DNA of 64,000 nt, taken from Flavobacteriales bacterium (GTDB lineage: Bacteria > Bacteroidota > Bacteroidia > UBA10329). This document shows positions 1 through 7,755 of the stretch, piece by piece. The notes beneath the pieces are model-generated. The model was not told the DNA's origin, did no database searches, and worked only from the letters and a program-made list of their open reading frames with translations. The DNA lies in NCBI GenBank assembly GCA_020635495.1, contig JACJZQ010000002.1, forward strand, positions 62,001 through 126,000, read 5' to 3'. Within the stretch, counting starts at the first letter, position 1. Each line of letters starts with the position of its first letter. A program made the position numbers and the translations under genes.

Positions 1-84
1 TTCATGTTCATTCGCTCTGCGTTCCGATTTGCCAAGAAATACGACATGCCCAAACCAATAAATCCTACACCCAATGAAATTTGA
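1..84 (+). CDS. Partial C-terminal tail of an upstream gene
   Basis: Frame 1 is open from the window edge to a TGA at 82-84 and encodes about 27 residues with a basic, proline-containing end (KKYDMPKPINPTPNEI). It overlaps the following metallophosphoesterase start at 74 by 11 bases, an arrangement common in the tightly packed operons of this window. Too little is visible to name a function, and a chance open frame of this length is possible. Confidence 0.4.
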   Translation, partial: FMFIRSAFRFAKKYDMPKPINPTPNEI

Positions 85-928
85 ACACAGACGCGCGGTA
101 GAGACCGTCATTATCAGCGACACCCACTTAGGAACCTATGGCTGTCATGCCGAAGAATTGGTCCGGTACCTAAAAAGCATCCGACCCGAAAAACTGATAT
201 TAAACGGGGACATCATCGACATCTGGCAGTTCAGCAAGAGCTATTTCCCGAAGGACCACATCCGCGTGATAAAGGAGATAACCAACATGCTTTCTAAGGG
301 TGTTGAAGTGCATTACATTCCTGGAAACCACGATGAGTTTGTGCGCAAGTTCTGTGGTCAGACCATCGGCAATCTTCACATCGACAACAAGGTTGTTTTG
401 GAGTTGGACGGCAGGCAATCTTGGATCTTCCATGGAGACGTGTTTGACGTAAGCATGCGCTACTCTAAGTGGATTGCGAAGCTTGGCGGACAAGGTTACG
501 ACCTACTTATACTCTTCAATCGGTTTGTGAACCGTTGGTTGCAGCGTTTCGGGCGTGAGAAGATATCTCTTTCCAAAAGAGTAAAAGACAGCGTGAAAGC
601 GGCTGTTAAACATGTGAACGATTTTGAAACGACCACTGCCCTCATTGGCATTTCGAATGGGTATGATAATGTGATCTGTGGTCACATTCACAAGCCGATC
701 ATTAAAACCATTAAAGGCGAAGATGGCGAGATCACGTACATGAACAGTGGCGATTGGATTGAGAACCTGACCTCATTGGAATACAATGATGGTGCTTGGT
801 CGTTGTACAAATATGAAGAGGATGCAATGATGAAAGACTTCACGTATCAACCAGACATTGTGATCGAGCAAAGCAGCCAGGAAATTCTTTTCAGTCTGAT
901 CGAGGAATTCAGTTTTAAGCGCGCATGA
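74..928 (+). CDS. LpxH-like calcineurin-family metallophosphoesterase
   Basis: A 284-residue protein with the full dinuclear-metal phosphoesterase motif series: D16-x-H18 in SDTHLG, D46 in NGDIID, GNHD at 84-87, H120-G-D in the middle and GHIH at 203-206. Such proteins hydrolyse phosphoester or pyrophosphate bonds. Bacteroidota homologues are usually named UDP-2,3-diacylglucosamine diphosphatase family, which would place it in lipid A synthesis, but the true substrate cannot be read from sequence. No signal peptide or membrane segment is seen, so it is cytoplasmic or peripheral. It is translationally coupled (ATGA overlap) to the downstream MurG-like glycosyltransferase, suggesting the two act on the same envelope glycolipid or sugar nucleotide. 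I left the lpxH symbol off because this clade is distinct from proven LpxH. Confidence 0.85.
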   Translation: MKFEHRRAVETVIISDTHLGTYGCHAEELVRYLKSIRPEKLILNGDIIDIWQFSKSYFPKDHIRVIKEITNMLSKGVEVHYIPGNHDEFVRKFCGQTIGNLHIDNKVVLELDGRQSWIFHGDVFDVSMRYSKWIAKLGGQGYDLLILFNRFVNRWLQRFGREKISLSKRVKDSVKAAVKHVNDFETTTALIGISNGYDNVICGHIHKPIIKTIKGEDGEITYMNSGDWIENLTSLEYNDGAWSLYKYEEDAMMKDFTYQPDIVIEQSSQEILFSLIEEFSFKRA

Positions 929-1959
929 GAATACTTTACGCCATACAAGGAACGGGAAACGGCCACTTGAGCCGCTCCATGGAAATCATTCCACACTTAC
1001 AGAAACGCGGTGAAGTTGACGTACTGCTAAGCGGCAATCAATGCGAATTGAAACTACCTTTCGATGTGCGTTACCGCTTCCACGGGTTGAGTTTCATCTT
1101 CGGAGAAAAGGGCGGCATCAACTTCACGGCCACCTACAAGAACAACCGCACACGCAGATTTATGCGCGAAGTGAACTCGTTGGATGTAACGCCTTACGAT
1201 TTGATCATTTCCGATTTCGAACCCGTTTCTGCTTGGGCGTGCATTCTCGCCAACAAGCGTTGCATTGGGCTGAGCAATCAGGCCTCCATCCTAACAGAAG
1301 GAGCACCTGTTGTAGAAAGTGGCGATATGTTGGGCAAGTTCATCCTGCAGAATTATGCTCCCGTTTCAGATGCGTACGGATTTCACTTTCAGCGATACAA
1401 CCCAAGCATTTTCACACCCATCATCCGCAAGCAAGTACGCGACCTGAAAACCTCCGATAAAGGGCACTACCTCGTTTACCTTCCTGCGCACAGCGATGAA
1501 CGTATTGTGAAAGCCCTGAAACGCTACCCGAATATAGAATGGCAGGTATTCAGCAAACACGGAAAAGAAGGATTTATTGATGAGAACGTTTGGCTTCGGC
1601 CCATCAATAATGAGCAATACTTGGAAAGCTTGGCCAACTGTACCGGACTGCTTTGTGCAGCTGGTTTCGGGGCCACCACAGAGGCTCTTTTTCTCGGGAA
1701 GAAGCTCTGCATCATTCCCATGAAGAAGCAGTTTGAACAGCAATGCAATGCGTTGGCATTGAGCCAAATGGGAATTCCTGTGGTAAAATCACTGAAAAAG
1801 AAGTGGCACGACCGAATTCAAACGTGGCTGGAAGAGGAAAACCCTATTCGGGTAAACTACCCCGATAACGCAGAACTTATCGTTTCAACCATCATTCGAA
1901 ACGAAATACTGAAAGACCCGAATGGTCAGGAAAAACGGCTGATAGCCGGGTTCGGGTAA
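925..1959 (+). CDS. MurG/UGT-like glycosyltransferase
   Basis: A 344-residue GT-B fold candidate. The N-terminus carries the glycine-rich loop GTGNGHLSRS (residues 9-18) typical of MurG and UDP-glycosyltransferases. The C-terminal half has the donor-binding region AAGFGATTEALFLGKKL (about residues 242-258), followed by a basic, Q-rich stretch. There is no signal peptide; MurG-type enzymes sit on the inner face of the cytoplasmic membrane and transfer a sugar to a lipid acceptor. It starts 4 bases inside the metallophosphoesterase (ATGA), so the pair is one transcription unit. Acceptor and donor are unknown. A role in glycolipid synthesis is inferred from fold and partner only. Confidence 0.8.
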   Translation: MRILYAIQGTGNGHLSRSMEIIPHLQKRGEVDVLLSGNQCELKLPFDVRYRFHGLSFIFGEKGGINFTATYKNNRTRRFMREVNSLDVTPYDLIISDFEPVSAWACILANKRCIGLSNQASILTEGAPVVESGDMLGKFILQNYAPVSDAYGFHFQRYNPSIFTPIIRKQVRDLKTSDKGHYLVYLPAHSDERIVKALKRYPNIEWQVFSKHGKEGFIDENVWLRPINNEQYLESLANCTGLLCAAGFGATTEALFLGKKLCIIPMKKQFEQQCNALALSQMGIPVVKSLKKKWHDRIQTWLEEENPIRVNYPDNAELIVSTIIRNEILKDPNGQEKRLIAGFG

Positions 1960-2002
1960 TTCCATTTCTTTTTAAATCCATCAGTCAGGCCAAAGCCACA
2001 CT

Positions 2003-2740
2003 TCAGTTGGTTTCAGGTTTTGAAGTAACCGCGATTTCGTTCTTATTCTCCACAGTAATTTTAGAGCCTTCCGCCAGCATGACAGATGTGGGTTGACGTT
2101 TGCTCAGAAAAGCGAACTCGCTACCGTAAACTGCCCCAAAATCAACATCTATCTGAAATTGTCTTACCGGGTAATGATCCCAACGGGGATGGGTGACCTC
2201 ATACTCAAAAGTTCTGTCGTCAGCGGCCTTCGAATACCCCCAATAATGCTCTGTGATGAATTCAGCTTCACTACCGGGCGCAATGGCAACCTGGTTTGGT
2301 TCAGCTTCAACCCTCAGCGTGTTCCACTTACCTTCTTTTTTCCAACGATAGGCGATCTCCGTTTTCGAACCGTCCTCTATCCATTCGTGCTCCATCTGTA
2401 AGGTCTCGTAGTGCTCCTTGTAAATGGTGTTTGCTACCAGCGTTAGCGCAGGTTTCGGAACAATTTCCTTAATGAACACCACCCCTCTTTTAGACCGTAT
2501 TCCATCATTGTACCGAACGTAAAACCGCAAATTGACCTCCTCAAAGTCGGTATGAAAAGGAATAGGAAGGCCAAGCAACTTGGTATGCACAAACATGAAG
2601 CCGACCAAACTGACATAACAGGTGCCATTCCACAGATCCAGTTCAGTTCCCGGTGGTACATAATTGGCCAGAATTTCCGGGTCGACCTTATAATTGGCCA
2701 TTGCCAATTTTCTCCATTCTGCCGTTAAAAAGCTTCCCAT
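2003..2740 (-). CDS. DUF2071 (YqjF-like) family protein
   Basis: A 245-residue soluble protein. It matches the DUF2071 pattern: an N-terminal segment on moving, binding and height (LANYVPPGTELDLWNGTCYV), then SLVGFMF, the NLRFYVRY motif near residue 90 and RGVVFIKEIVPKPALTLVA. The fold is acetoacetate decarboxylase-like, but no enzymatic role is established for this family. It stands alone, convergent with the glycosyltransferase upstream on the map (43-base gap) and followed on its 5' side by a repeat-containing spacer. Its start ATG is preceded by an A-run on its own strand and no obvious Shine-Dalgarno. Confidence 0.8.
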   Translation of the reverse strand: MGSFLTAEWRKLAMANYKVDPEILANYVPPGTELDLWNGTCYVSLVGFMFVHTKLLGLPIPFHTDFEEVNLRFYVRYNDGIRSKRGVVFIKEIVPKPALTLVANTIYKEHYETLQMEHEWIEDGSKTEIAYRWKKEGKWNTLRVEAEPNQVAIAPGSEAEFITEHYWGYSKAADDRTFEYEVTHPRWDHYPVRQFQIDVDFGAVYGSEFAFLSKRQPTSVMLAEGSKITVENKNEIAVTSKPETN

Positions 2741-2802
2741 TTTTTTTTGAGCCCAACGCTTTCCGCTAAAGATAATGCGTTAGAAACTGCCGTGTTTGTT
2801 CA

Positions 2803-2893
2803 ACTCACCCCCGACCTCTCCGCCTTAGGCGTATCGCCCACCCCCTCTCTCGCGAGAGAGGGGAAAAACTCCGAACAGGAGTCAGGGGTGAGT
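2803..2893. repeat. Palindromic intergenic element with nested inverted repeats
   Basis: Outer arms ACTCACCCC (2803-2811) and GGGGTGAGT (2885-2893) are exact reverse complements. Inside lies a perfect 22-base palindrome at 2842-2863 (CCCCTCTCTCG with its exact complement) and a small CGCC/GGCG hairpin at 2821-2831. It would fold as a cruciform or long RNA hairpin. Similar CTCACCCC...GGGGTGAG elements are familiar as dispersed intergenic repeats in Bacteroidota, so this is probably one copy of a non-autonomous repeat family. The rest of the 293-base gap (2741-3033) shows no gene. Confidence 0.75.
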
Positions 2894-3033
2894 CACAATG
2901 CATCTGAATGAAACCTAAAAACGGTTTCCCAACCTCTTACCGACTTCCACCGCCCTTCCAGTTGTTGTATTACAGCCTTTGGCGTGTTGGGATGTTTGCT
3001 TTTTGCAACAGCTCAAAGCTGAGTAAATGAGAC

Positions 3034-4725
3034 TCACTCTTTTAGTTTCTCTTCAGCTAATTCAAGCACTTCCTTAACAAATTCCTTTCCTTTTGCAACT
3101 GAGTTATTGCCACCCATTGCATCATACAAAACATAGATATTATCGATTGAATCAGATATCTGTGTTGTAGATATTGAGTTAAGATTAATACTTGATATAT
3201 CGTTTTTAGTCGGTTTAATTTTACCCGTTAACACACAAGTTAAAAACATTGTTACATGGAATTTTATATCACCAATTTCTAGTCGATTTAGTTGAGGACT
3301 TACATGTTCTTTTAGAGCGGACTCGACCATACGCTGAATTTCTATCACTATGTAATACACATTGATTGGTATCTCATTGCTGAAAATTTGAGTATAATCA
3401 CTTGCATTCTTTATCAATGTGGAAGGACGTGCTCTCGCATAGTCAGGCTTTTGGCTCAGGGTGGACATAACTATTTGGGCGAGATAGGGAATACTAATAA
3501 TCTTTTTAACTGACCTCCCTTGGTTCTTGTGATAATTCTTCCGCCTATCGTAGAAATATCCCTTGGGAATGAGGTAATCCTCAATATCCCGATGAATTGG
3601 GTCTGCTGCACGGAGAGATGCAAGTGGAATACTCGTTTGACTGTTGGTAGCCTTAATAACCCTTAACCGACTTTTTTCATTGGGTGCAGTTATAACACGA
3701 AGTAGAACATTCCTGTTGTCTGAGTCAATCTTGTTTTCGGTGAAATACTTGAACAACTCAAATGAGGTTTGTAACCCATTTACAACCTGCGGGTCTTCTA
3801 TATGCAACCTTTTACTCGCGAAAGTGGCGTTACCCGCTGTAATGGTGATACCATTATTTAACCACCAAAAATCCTCCTCCGGGTTCGCTTCATTCAATGT
3901 TAAGCGAATTCCCTTATTTACTTCAACGTTTGTTTGGTAGTCTCTTATATTGGCATCAAAGAAATATTGAATCAATTTACCCTCATCATCAGTTATAAAC
4001 TCAAAGTAATTCCTAATCGGTGCTATTGCGATATAACCACCATCCTGAGTTGAGATTGGATTATCAGCTAACAAAACATCCTTAGATTGGATTTGCTCCT
4101 TTCTGGCTAGTTCAATTAATTTTTGAGCTGTAATAAATTCAAGATTTACTTGGGCAGCATCAAAATGCCGATTAATTGTTGCTCGCAACATCTCAACTTT
4201 TCTTTCAACGTTGGGATGCACCTCCACACCTTTGCTTGCATACAAGTAGTGAAAATTTAGAGATGGAAATTTGGATGCTAGACTTAAGTACTGTTTTCTA
4301 AACACATCGATATTAGCAAGTAAGTCATTGTTGTATACAGTTCTTAAACCGTCAATAGATTTATCAAAATCGAAAAGATCGCTCGCTGAAGAAATACACT
4401 TTTCAATTGCTGTTTCAGAGAATCCCGAGGTATTTTTCGATTGAATGATGTATACGTCTATCGTAGAACCTCTTTTTCCTTCAATTATTTCAGAATCTCT
4501 CTGGACTAATTCACCATTTATCAGTGTATAAATTGCATCTATACCTCCATCACCTCCGTTGTCAACAATCCCTTCATCCAATTCATCATAAGATAAAGAA
4601 TGATCCTTCATGCATTGTTCAGACGCATACAGCGTGAAGTAATCATCAGCGCTTAAGTCAGGATATAATTCTGCCTTGGTTTGCTCAATTAGAGTATCAA
4701 GTATTATTTGATCATTGTTAGCCAT
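3034..4725 (-). CDS. AIPR-family abortive infection protein with PD-(D/E)XK-like N-terminus
   Basis: A 563-residue protein. The centre carries the AIPR (PF10592) signature: FWWLNNGITI at 286-295 followed by PQVVNGLQT at 312-320, matching the family pattern NNGITI...PQIVNGxQT. The N-terminus has GGDGGIDAIY (57-66) and IIQSK (93-97), an ID...QxK arrangement like restriction-endonuclease-fold nucleases; D63, Q95 and K97 would be the metal and catalytic residues. The family was named from phage abortive infection genes, and nuclease action is an inference. It is the second gene of a unit, 26 bases after the HEPN-motif gene, with no terminator seen between. Sampled lines here run about 32-40% GC against about 47% in a sampled flanking line, which suggests transfer. 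The complete frame and motifs indicate a functional gene. Confidence 0.85.
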   Translation of the reverse strand: MANNDQIILDTLIEQTKAELYPDLSADDYFTLYASEQCMKDHSLSYDELDEGIVDNGGDGGIDAIYTLINGELVQRDSEIIEGKRGSTIDVYIIQSKNTSGFSETAIEKCISSASDLFDFDKSIDGLRTVYNNDLLANIDVFRKQYLSLASKFPSLNFHYLYASKGVEVHPNVERKVEMLRATINRHFDAAQVNLEFITAQKLIELARKEQIQSKDVLLADNPISTQDGGYIAIAPIRNYFEFITDDEGKLIQYFFDANIRDYQTNVEVNKGIRLTLNEANPEEDFWWLNNGITITAGNATFASKRLHIEDPQVVNGLQTSFELFKYFTENKIDSDNRNVLLRVITAPNEKSRLRVIKATNSQTSIPLASLRAADPIHRDIEDYLIPKGYFYDRRKNYHKNQGRSVKKIISIPYLAQIVMSTLSQKPDYARARPSTLIKNASDYTQIFSNEIPINVYYIVIEIQRMVESALKEHVSPQLNRLEIGDIKFHVTMFLTCVLTGKIKPTKNDISSINLNSISTTQISDSIDNIYVLYDAMGGNNSVAKGKEFVKEVLELAEEKLKE

Positions 4726-4751
4726 CGGAATAACATTATTTCAGTTCCACC

Positions 4752-5678
4752 TCATTCCAAATTATACTTAGTAAAATGCCAGCCTTCGATATCACCATTG
4801 GTTCTTCGTTGTAATCCAAGACACTTGTCCACCATCGGTGTTTTCAATTTATGGTTCAACGTTGAAAAAACCCGTTTTGCTAATTCCTTTGAATTATCAA
4901 TACCAAACCTTACAAACAATTCTCTCACTAGGAGATTGGCATCTGCATCTTGGATTATGCGGGTAACCACTATAGTATCAATCCTTTTTGCAATCTCCAT
5001 TGCCAGATAATGCACCCTAACTAGATCACGTTCCAATAGATTAAGATCAACGGACTTACTGGGGAACTTACTACTCCAAATCGAGGAAAGGTCTTGAGAT
5101 ACCTGTCTACCATTATGAACAATTGCATTCCTGACGTACGTCCATTTATTCCATTCTTCAATTAAGTCCTTGTTTGGGTTGTAGAGTTCATACTTAATTA
5201 CATTTTCTAGCCGTTTAATCATTTTCAGATGAGTCTTGTTCTTGATGTATTTGTTAGTGACCTTTTCCGAAAACCATTCCCTGAAATTTGACTTATTTAT
5301 GGCCTTCGCGATTTCATTTGCTTCAAATGGCATCTCTGATGCGTCAATAAGTTCAGGTTTCAGATAGATAATTCTGTTTGTTAACTGAAATAGATATACT
5401 TCAAATGAGGTAATGAAGTTGACTATTGAGTTTTCAATTGTGTAGACTTCCGTGTGCCTGATGTTTTCCAAATATTCTTTAGGCGGCAAGTCTATACTAT
5501 TGAACGGATTCCGCTTGTCTCCAGGATATTCGGTGATTCTTTTAGGTAAATCAACCTCTTGAATAGTATCCCACCACCTCTTAGTATACACTAAAGAAGT
5601 AGTAATCAACCAATGATTTCTTATTTCAGACTCCAAAGACCGTGTAAAATGCTGATATGCTAGTGATTTCCCAAACAT
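4752..5678 (-). CDS. HEPN-motif protein (candidate RNase), partner of AIPR
   Basis: A 308-residue, largely helical protein with no signal peptide. Residues 183-188 read RNAIVH within WTYVRNAIVHNGRQVS, fitting the Rx4-6H motif of HEPN ribonucleases; the preceding helix (about 80-105) and the following helix (about 211-235) are consistent with a HEPN helical bundle. HEPN proteins are common toxins or effectors in anti-phage and toxin-antitoxin systems, often kept silent by a partner. I do not recognise the N-terminal 150 residues or the tail. It lies directly upstream of the AIPR gene (26-base gap, same strand), so it is probably co-transcribed. Toxin or effector function is inference; a non-enzymatic HEPN (RiboL-PSP or C2c-like) remains possible. 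Confidence 0.65.
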   Translation of the reverse strand: MFGKSLAYQHFTRSLESEIRNHWLITTSLVYTKRWWDTIQEVDLPKRITEYPGDKRNPFNSIDLPPKEYLENIRHTEVYTIENSIVNFITSFEVYLFQLTNRIIYLKPELIDASEMPFEANEIAKAINKSNFREWFSEKVTNKYIKNKTHLKMIKRLENVIKYELYNPNKDLIEEWNKWTYVRNAIVHNGRQVSQDLSSIWSSKFPSKSVDLNLLERDLVRVHYLAMEIAKRIDTIVVTRIIQDADANLLVRELFVRFGIDNSKELAKRVFSTLNHKLKTPMVDKCLGLQRRTNGDIEGWHFTKYNLE

Positions 5679-5716
5679 ATTTTCTAAATATCTACATCTA
5701 TTTACCGTAGCAACCT

Positions 5717-5746
5717 ATTATAAGGCTCCCTGTTTCCTTCCCCCAA
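5717..5746 (-). promoter_or_regulatory. Possible sigma70-type promoter of the HEPN-AIPR unit
   Basis: On the minus strand, TATAAT (5717-5722) lies 18 bases after TTGGGG (5741-5746), about 40 bases before the HEPN start. The form is closer to a proteobacterial -35/-10 promoter than to the TAnnTTTG type usual in Bacteroidota. In an AT-rich region this could be chance. Confidence 0.3.
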
Positions 5747-5824
5747 TACTACCAAACCCCACCCATACTAACAACAACGTGTTTTCAACAATTGTGAAGA
5801 AACCTGAGGAGCAAAAGGTGCTTC

Positions 5825-6032
5825 CAAAAGGTTGTTGGAAGCACCCAACGCTTTAAAAGAAGCACCCTAAGCCTTGAAGGAAGCATCCAAAACTTTAAAG
5901 GAAGCTTCCAACGTCTTAAAGGAAGCACCCAAAGCCTCAGAGGAAGTACCCAAAGCCTTAAAGGAAGAACCCTTTGATCTTTTGGAAGCACCCAAAACAA
6001 GATCGGAAGCATCCAAAATGAGTTCGGATGCA
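5825..6032. repeat. Degenerate 21-bp tandem repeat (heptad array), decayed
   Basis: About nine to ten units of exactly 21 bases, consensus GAAGCACCCAAAGCCTTAAAG, run through this spacer. Period 21 keeps frame: the plus strand reads a KEAPKAL-type heptad, the minus strand an LGASFKA-type heptad. Near 5868 one unit has CCCTAAGCC where the consensus has CCCAAAGCC; that single A-to-T change makes TAA in the plus heptad frame and TAG in the minus heptad frame, so neither strand is open across the whole array. The 506-base gap 5679-6184 holds no other convincing gene. It may be a broken low-complexity gene or a non-coding satellite. Confidence 0.7.
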
Positions 6033-6184
6033 AGAACGCACAACAATTTTTTCAGCACTGAATAATAAAATACCCCAAAGTGCAGTTAATGGTTGTCTAC
6101 ACCGGTGGTTCAACATCGGGAAAAAAAGAAGGCTTTTGTCCGCGGCTGGTTGAACACAGCTAAGGCGCATAAAAACAATACGTT

Positions 6185-6802
6185 ATGCGAAAAGTCATTT
6201 TAAAGTGGGACAAATTCACCGTCCTACAGAAAATCCAAAAAGTACGTTTCATAGTTCAGAAGATGACCGAGAATGCGGCCGTCTTCCCCACCCCCAATCC
6301 GCCTTTGGCCGATATGACCGACCAGGCCAATAAGGTGGAAGCTGCCGAAACGGCCGCCAGTGAAGGCGGTAAAGACCGTACCCTGAAACGGGACGAAGCG
6401 CTGAGCAAGATGGTAGATATGACCAACCTGCAGGTGCTTTACGTGCAGACCGTTACCCTTGGCGACCCAGACATGACCGCCCTGGCGGGTATGGAAACCC
6501 AAAGCGAACCCAGCAAATGGCCCAAGCCCGAAGCCCCACAGGGTTTCATGGCCAAACCGGGCGAGTTTGAAGGTTCTGTTTACATGCGGTGCAATGGGGT
6601 TACGTACAAGAAAACATATGTCTTTCAGATGAAGGTAGAGACCGAAACTGGTTTCGAATGGAAGAACATCAAGACCCAAGGCAACCGCATTTATCTGCAC
6701 ACGGGTTTGGAGCGCGGTAAACTGTACACCTTCCGGGTGTATGCTTCTAACTCTGCAGGAGATGGTCCGGTAAGCACAGAGGCCACCAGCGCAGCAAGCT
6801 GA
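6185..6802 (+). CDS. Fibronectin type III domain protein, Bacteroidota-specific
   Basis: A 205-residue protein. The N-terminal part (about 1-110) is helical, with FPTPNPPLADM near residue 35 and a long Ala/Glu-rich segment. The C-terminal 90 residues form one FN3 domain ending in the familiar LERGKLYTFRVYASNSAGDGPVS strand pattern, which is cut short at the chain end. There is no signal peptide or lipobox, so it looks cytoplasmic or exported by an unknown route. Proteins of this layout recur in Bacteroidota without known function. It is monocistronic, with 225 bases of gene-free sequence after it. Binding or scaffold function is only a guess from FN3. Confidence 0.7.
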   Translation: MRKVILKWDKFTVLQKIQKVRFIVQKMTENAAVFPTPNPPLADMTDQANKVEAAETAASEGGKDRTLKRDEALSKMVDMTNLQVLYVQTVTLGDPDMTALAGMETQSEPSKWPKPEAPQGFMAKPGEFEGSVYMRCNGVTYKKTYVFQMKVETETGFEWKNIKTQGNRIYLHTGLERGKLYTFRVYASNSAGDGPVSTEATSAAS

Positions 6803-7027
6803 TGCCCTTAGACGAGGTAGCGGGTTGGCCGTGCTATCTTGTAGGCCAGCCCGGGAAAGGGAGCTAAACCTTCTTGCTTCCTTTCCGAACTACCCGATTC
6901 CGTTCTACCGCATTAGATGGTGAAGTCGGGAAATAGCCTCCTTGTTGCAAAAGCTTTAACATTCGTTAACAAGCACAATTTTCCCATCTGAGGGCTGGTT
7001 TTAATAGCGAACCAACACCCTCTCCCC

Positions 7028-7660
7028 ATGCTTAGGAAAAGTGGAATTCTCCTTTGGGCGATGTTACCGGCACTCGCCTTTTCTCAGACTGAGAATCTGA
7101 AACTCAAGAACCATCATGGTGGGCTATTCTCGCTCGGGATGCGCACCACCATCAGTACGTTCAATCATGGCTCCTGGCAAGGAACCAGCGTTGGCGTGGG
7201 TGGTCAGTACCGTCTGCAGTTTCACGACCGTATCAACACCGAATGGTATGCCGATTACATGACCTCCGAGATCGGCTCAACCGGTAACCGTCAAGACGCG
7301 CACATTGGATGGTCGGTCATGTTTTACCCGTTAAAGGACAAAACCTTCACTAAGATCATGAAGCCGTACCTGTTGATGGGCCACTGTTTCGACTACACCA
7401 AAGTGTCCGAGAACACCAACCCCGATAATTCTGCCGAACGGTGGAGTTCTGCCATACAATGTGGCGTTGGAAATCATTTCAACATCACCGAAAGGTTCGA
7501 CCTCACATTTGTTGCTCAGTACATGTTCCACCTCGGTGGACATACCGAGGCTCACGAAAGTGAAGGCGTGTTTGTGATACACGAACATGAAGGCCTGAGC
7601 CTGGAAGGACATCTCCTATTCACTCTTGGTATCAACTACAAAATCGCTGACCTATGGTAA
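7028..7660 (+). CDS. Outer-membrane beta-barrel-like protein, hypothetical
   Basis: A 210-residue protein with a signal peptide (LLWAMLPALAFSQ, cleavage near residue 20) and alternating aromatic and polar beta strands through to the end (for example HLLFTLGINYKIADLW), typical of small porin-like barrels. It has several His residues but no recognised enzymatic motif. It is followed immediately by a second barrel-like gene whose longest open frame overlaps this stop codon; the likely starts lie 60-90 bases later. Function is unknown; OmpW/OmpA-like envelope barrels are the closest general class. Confidence 0.7.
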   Translation: MLRKSGILLWAMLPALAFSQTENLKLKNHHGGLFSLGMRTTISTFNHGSWQGTSVGVGGQYRLQFHDRINTEWYADYMTSEIGSTGNRQDAHIGWSVMFYPLKDKTFTKIMKPYLLMGHCFDYTKVSENTNPDNSAERWSSAIQCGVGNHFNITERFDLTFVAQYMFHLGGHTEAHESEGVFVIHEHEGLSLEGHLLFTLGINYKIADLW

Positions 7661-7681
7661 CCCCGATCCTCCCTCAAACCA

Positions 7682-7755
7682 CGTCATTACCAGGCCATCA
7701 AGGCCGAAATAATCTCTTGATGCTAAAAGATTGCCGCGCTACGTTCGCAATGACG
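7682..7755. repeat. Dispersed palindromic repeat overlapping a gene start
   Basis: Ends CGTCATT (7682-7688) and AATGACG (7749-7755) are inverted; an inner near-palindrome is centred on AATCTCTTGATGCTAAAAGATT (7710-7731, 22 bases), and a GGCCATCAAGGCC hairpin lies near 7693. The unit closely resembles the CGTCATTGCGAG...CGCAATGACG repeat seen in many Bacteroidota genomes. Here it supplies both candidate ATG codons (7720 and 7750) of the following gene. Confidence 0.75.

Noticed and set aside
2781..5790. Direct repeats flanking the AIPR-HEPN patch as an integration scar
   Set aside because: Only a short GTGTTT...TTCAAC similarity at both ends was found, too weak to call an attachment site.
5825..6032. 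CRISPR array
   Set aside because: The units abut with no unique spacers, and the period is 21 bases with divergent copies.
5785..6065. Short open frames on both strands in the 21-bp repeat, as real genes
   Set aside because: They are by-products of the repeat period; starts are TTG/GTG, and the array is interrupted by a stop on both strands.
6803..7027. Hidden gene in the gap after the FN3 gene
   Set aside because: No open frame or conserved signal; only weak hairpins were seen.
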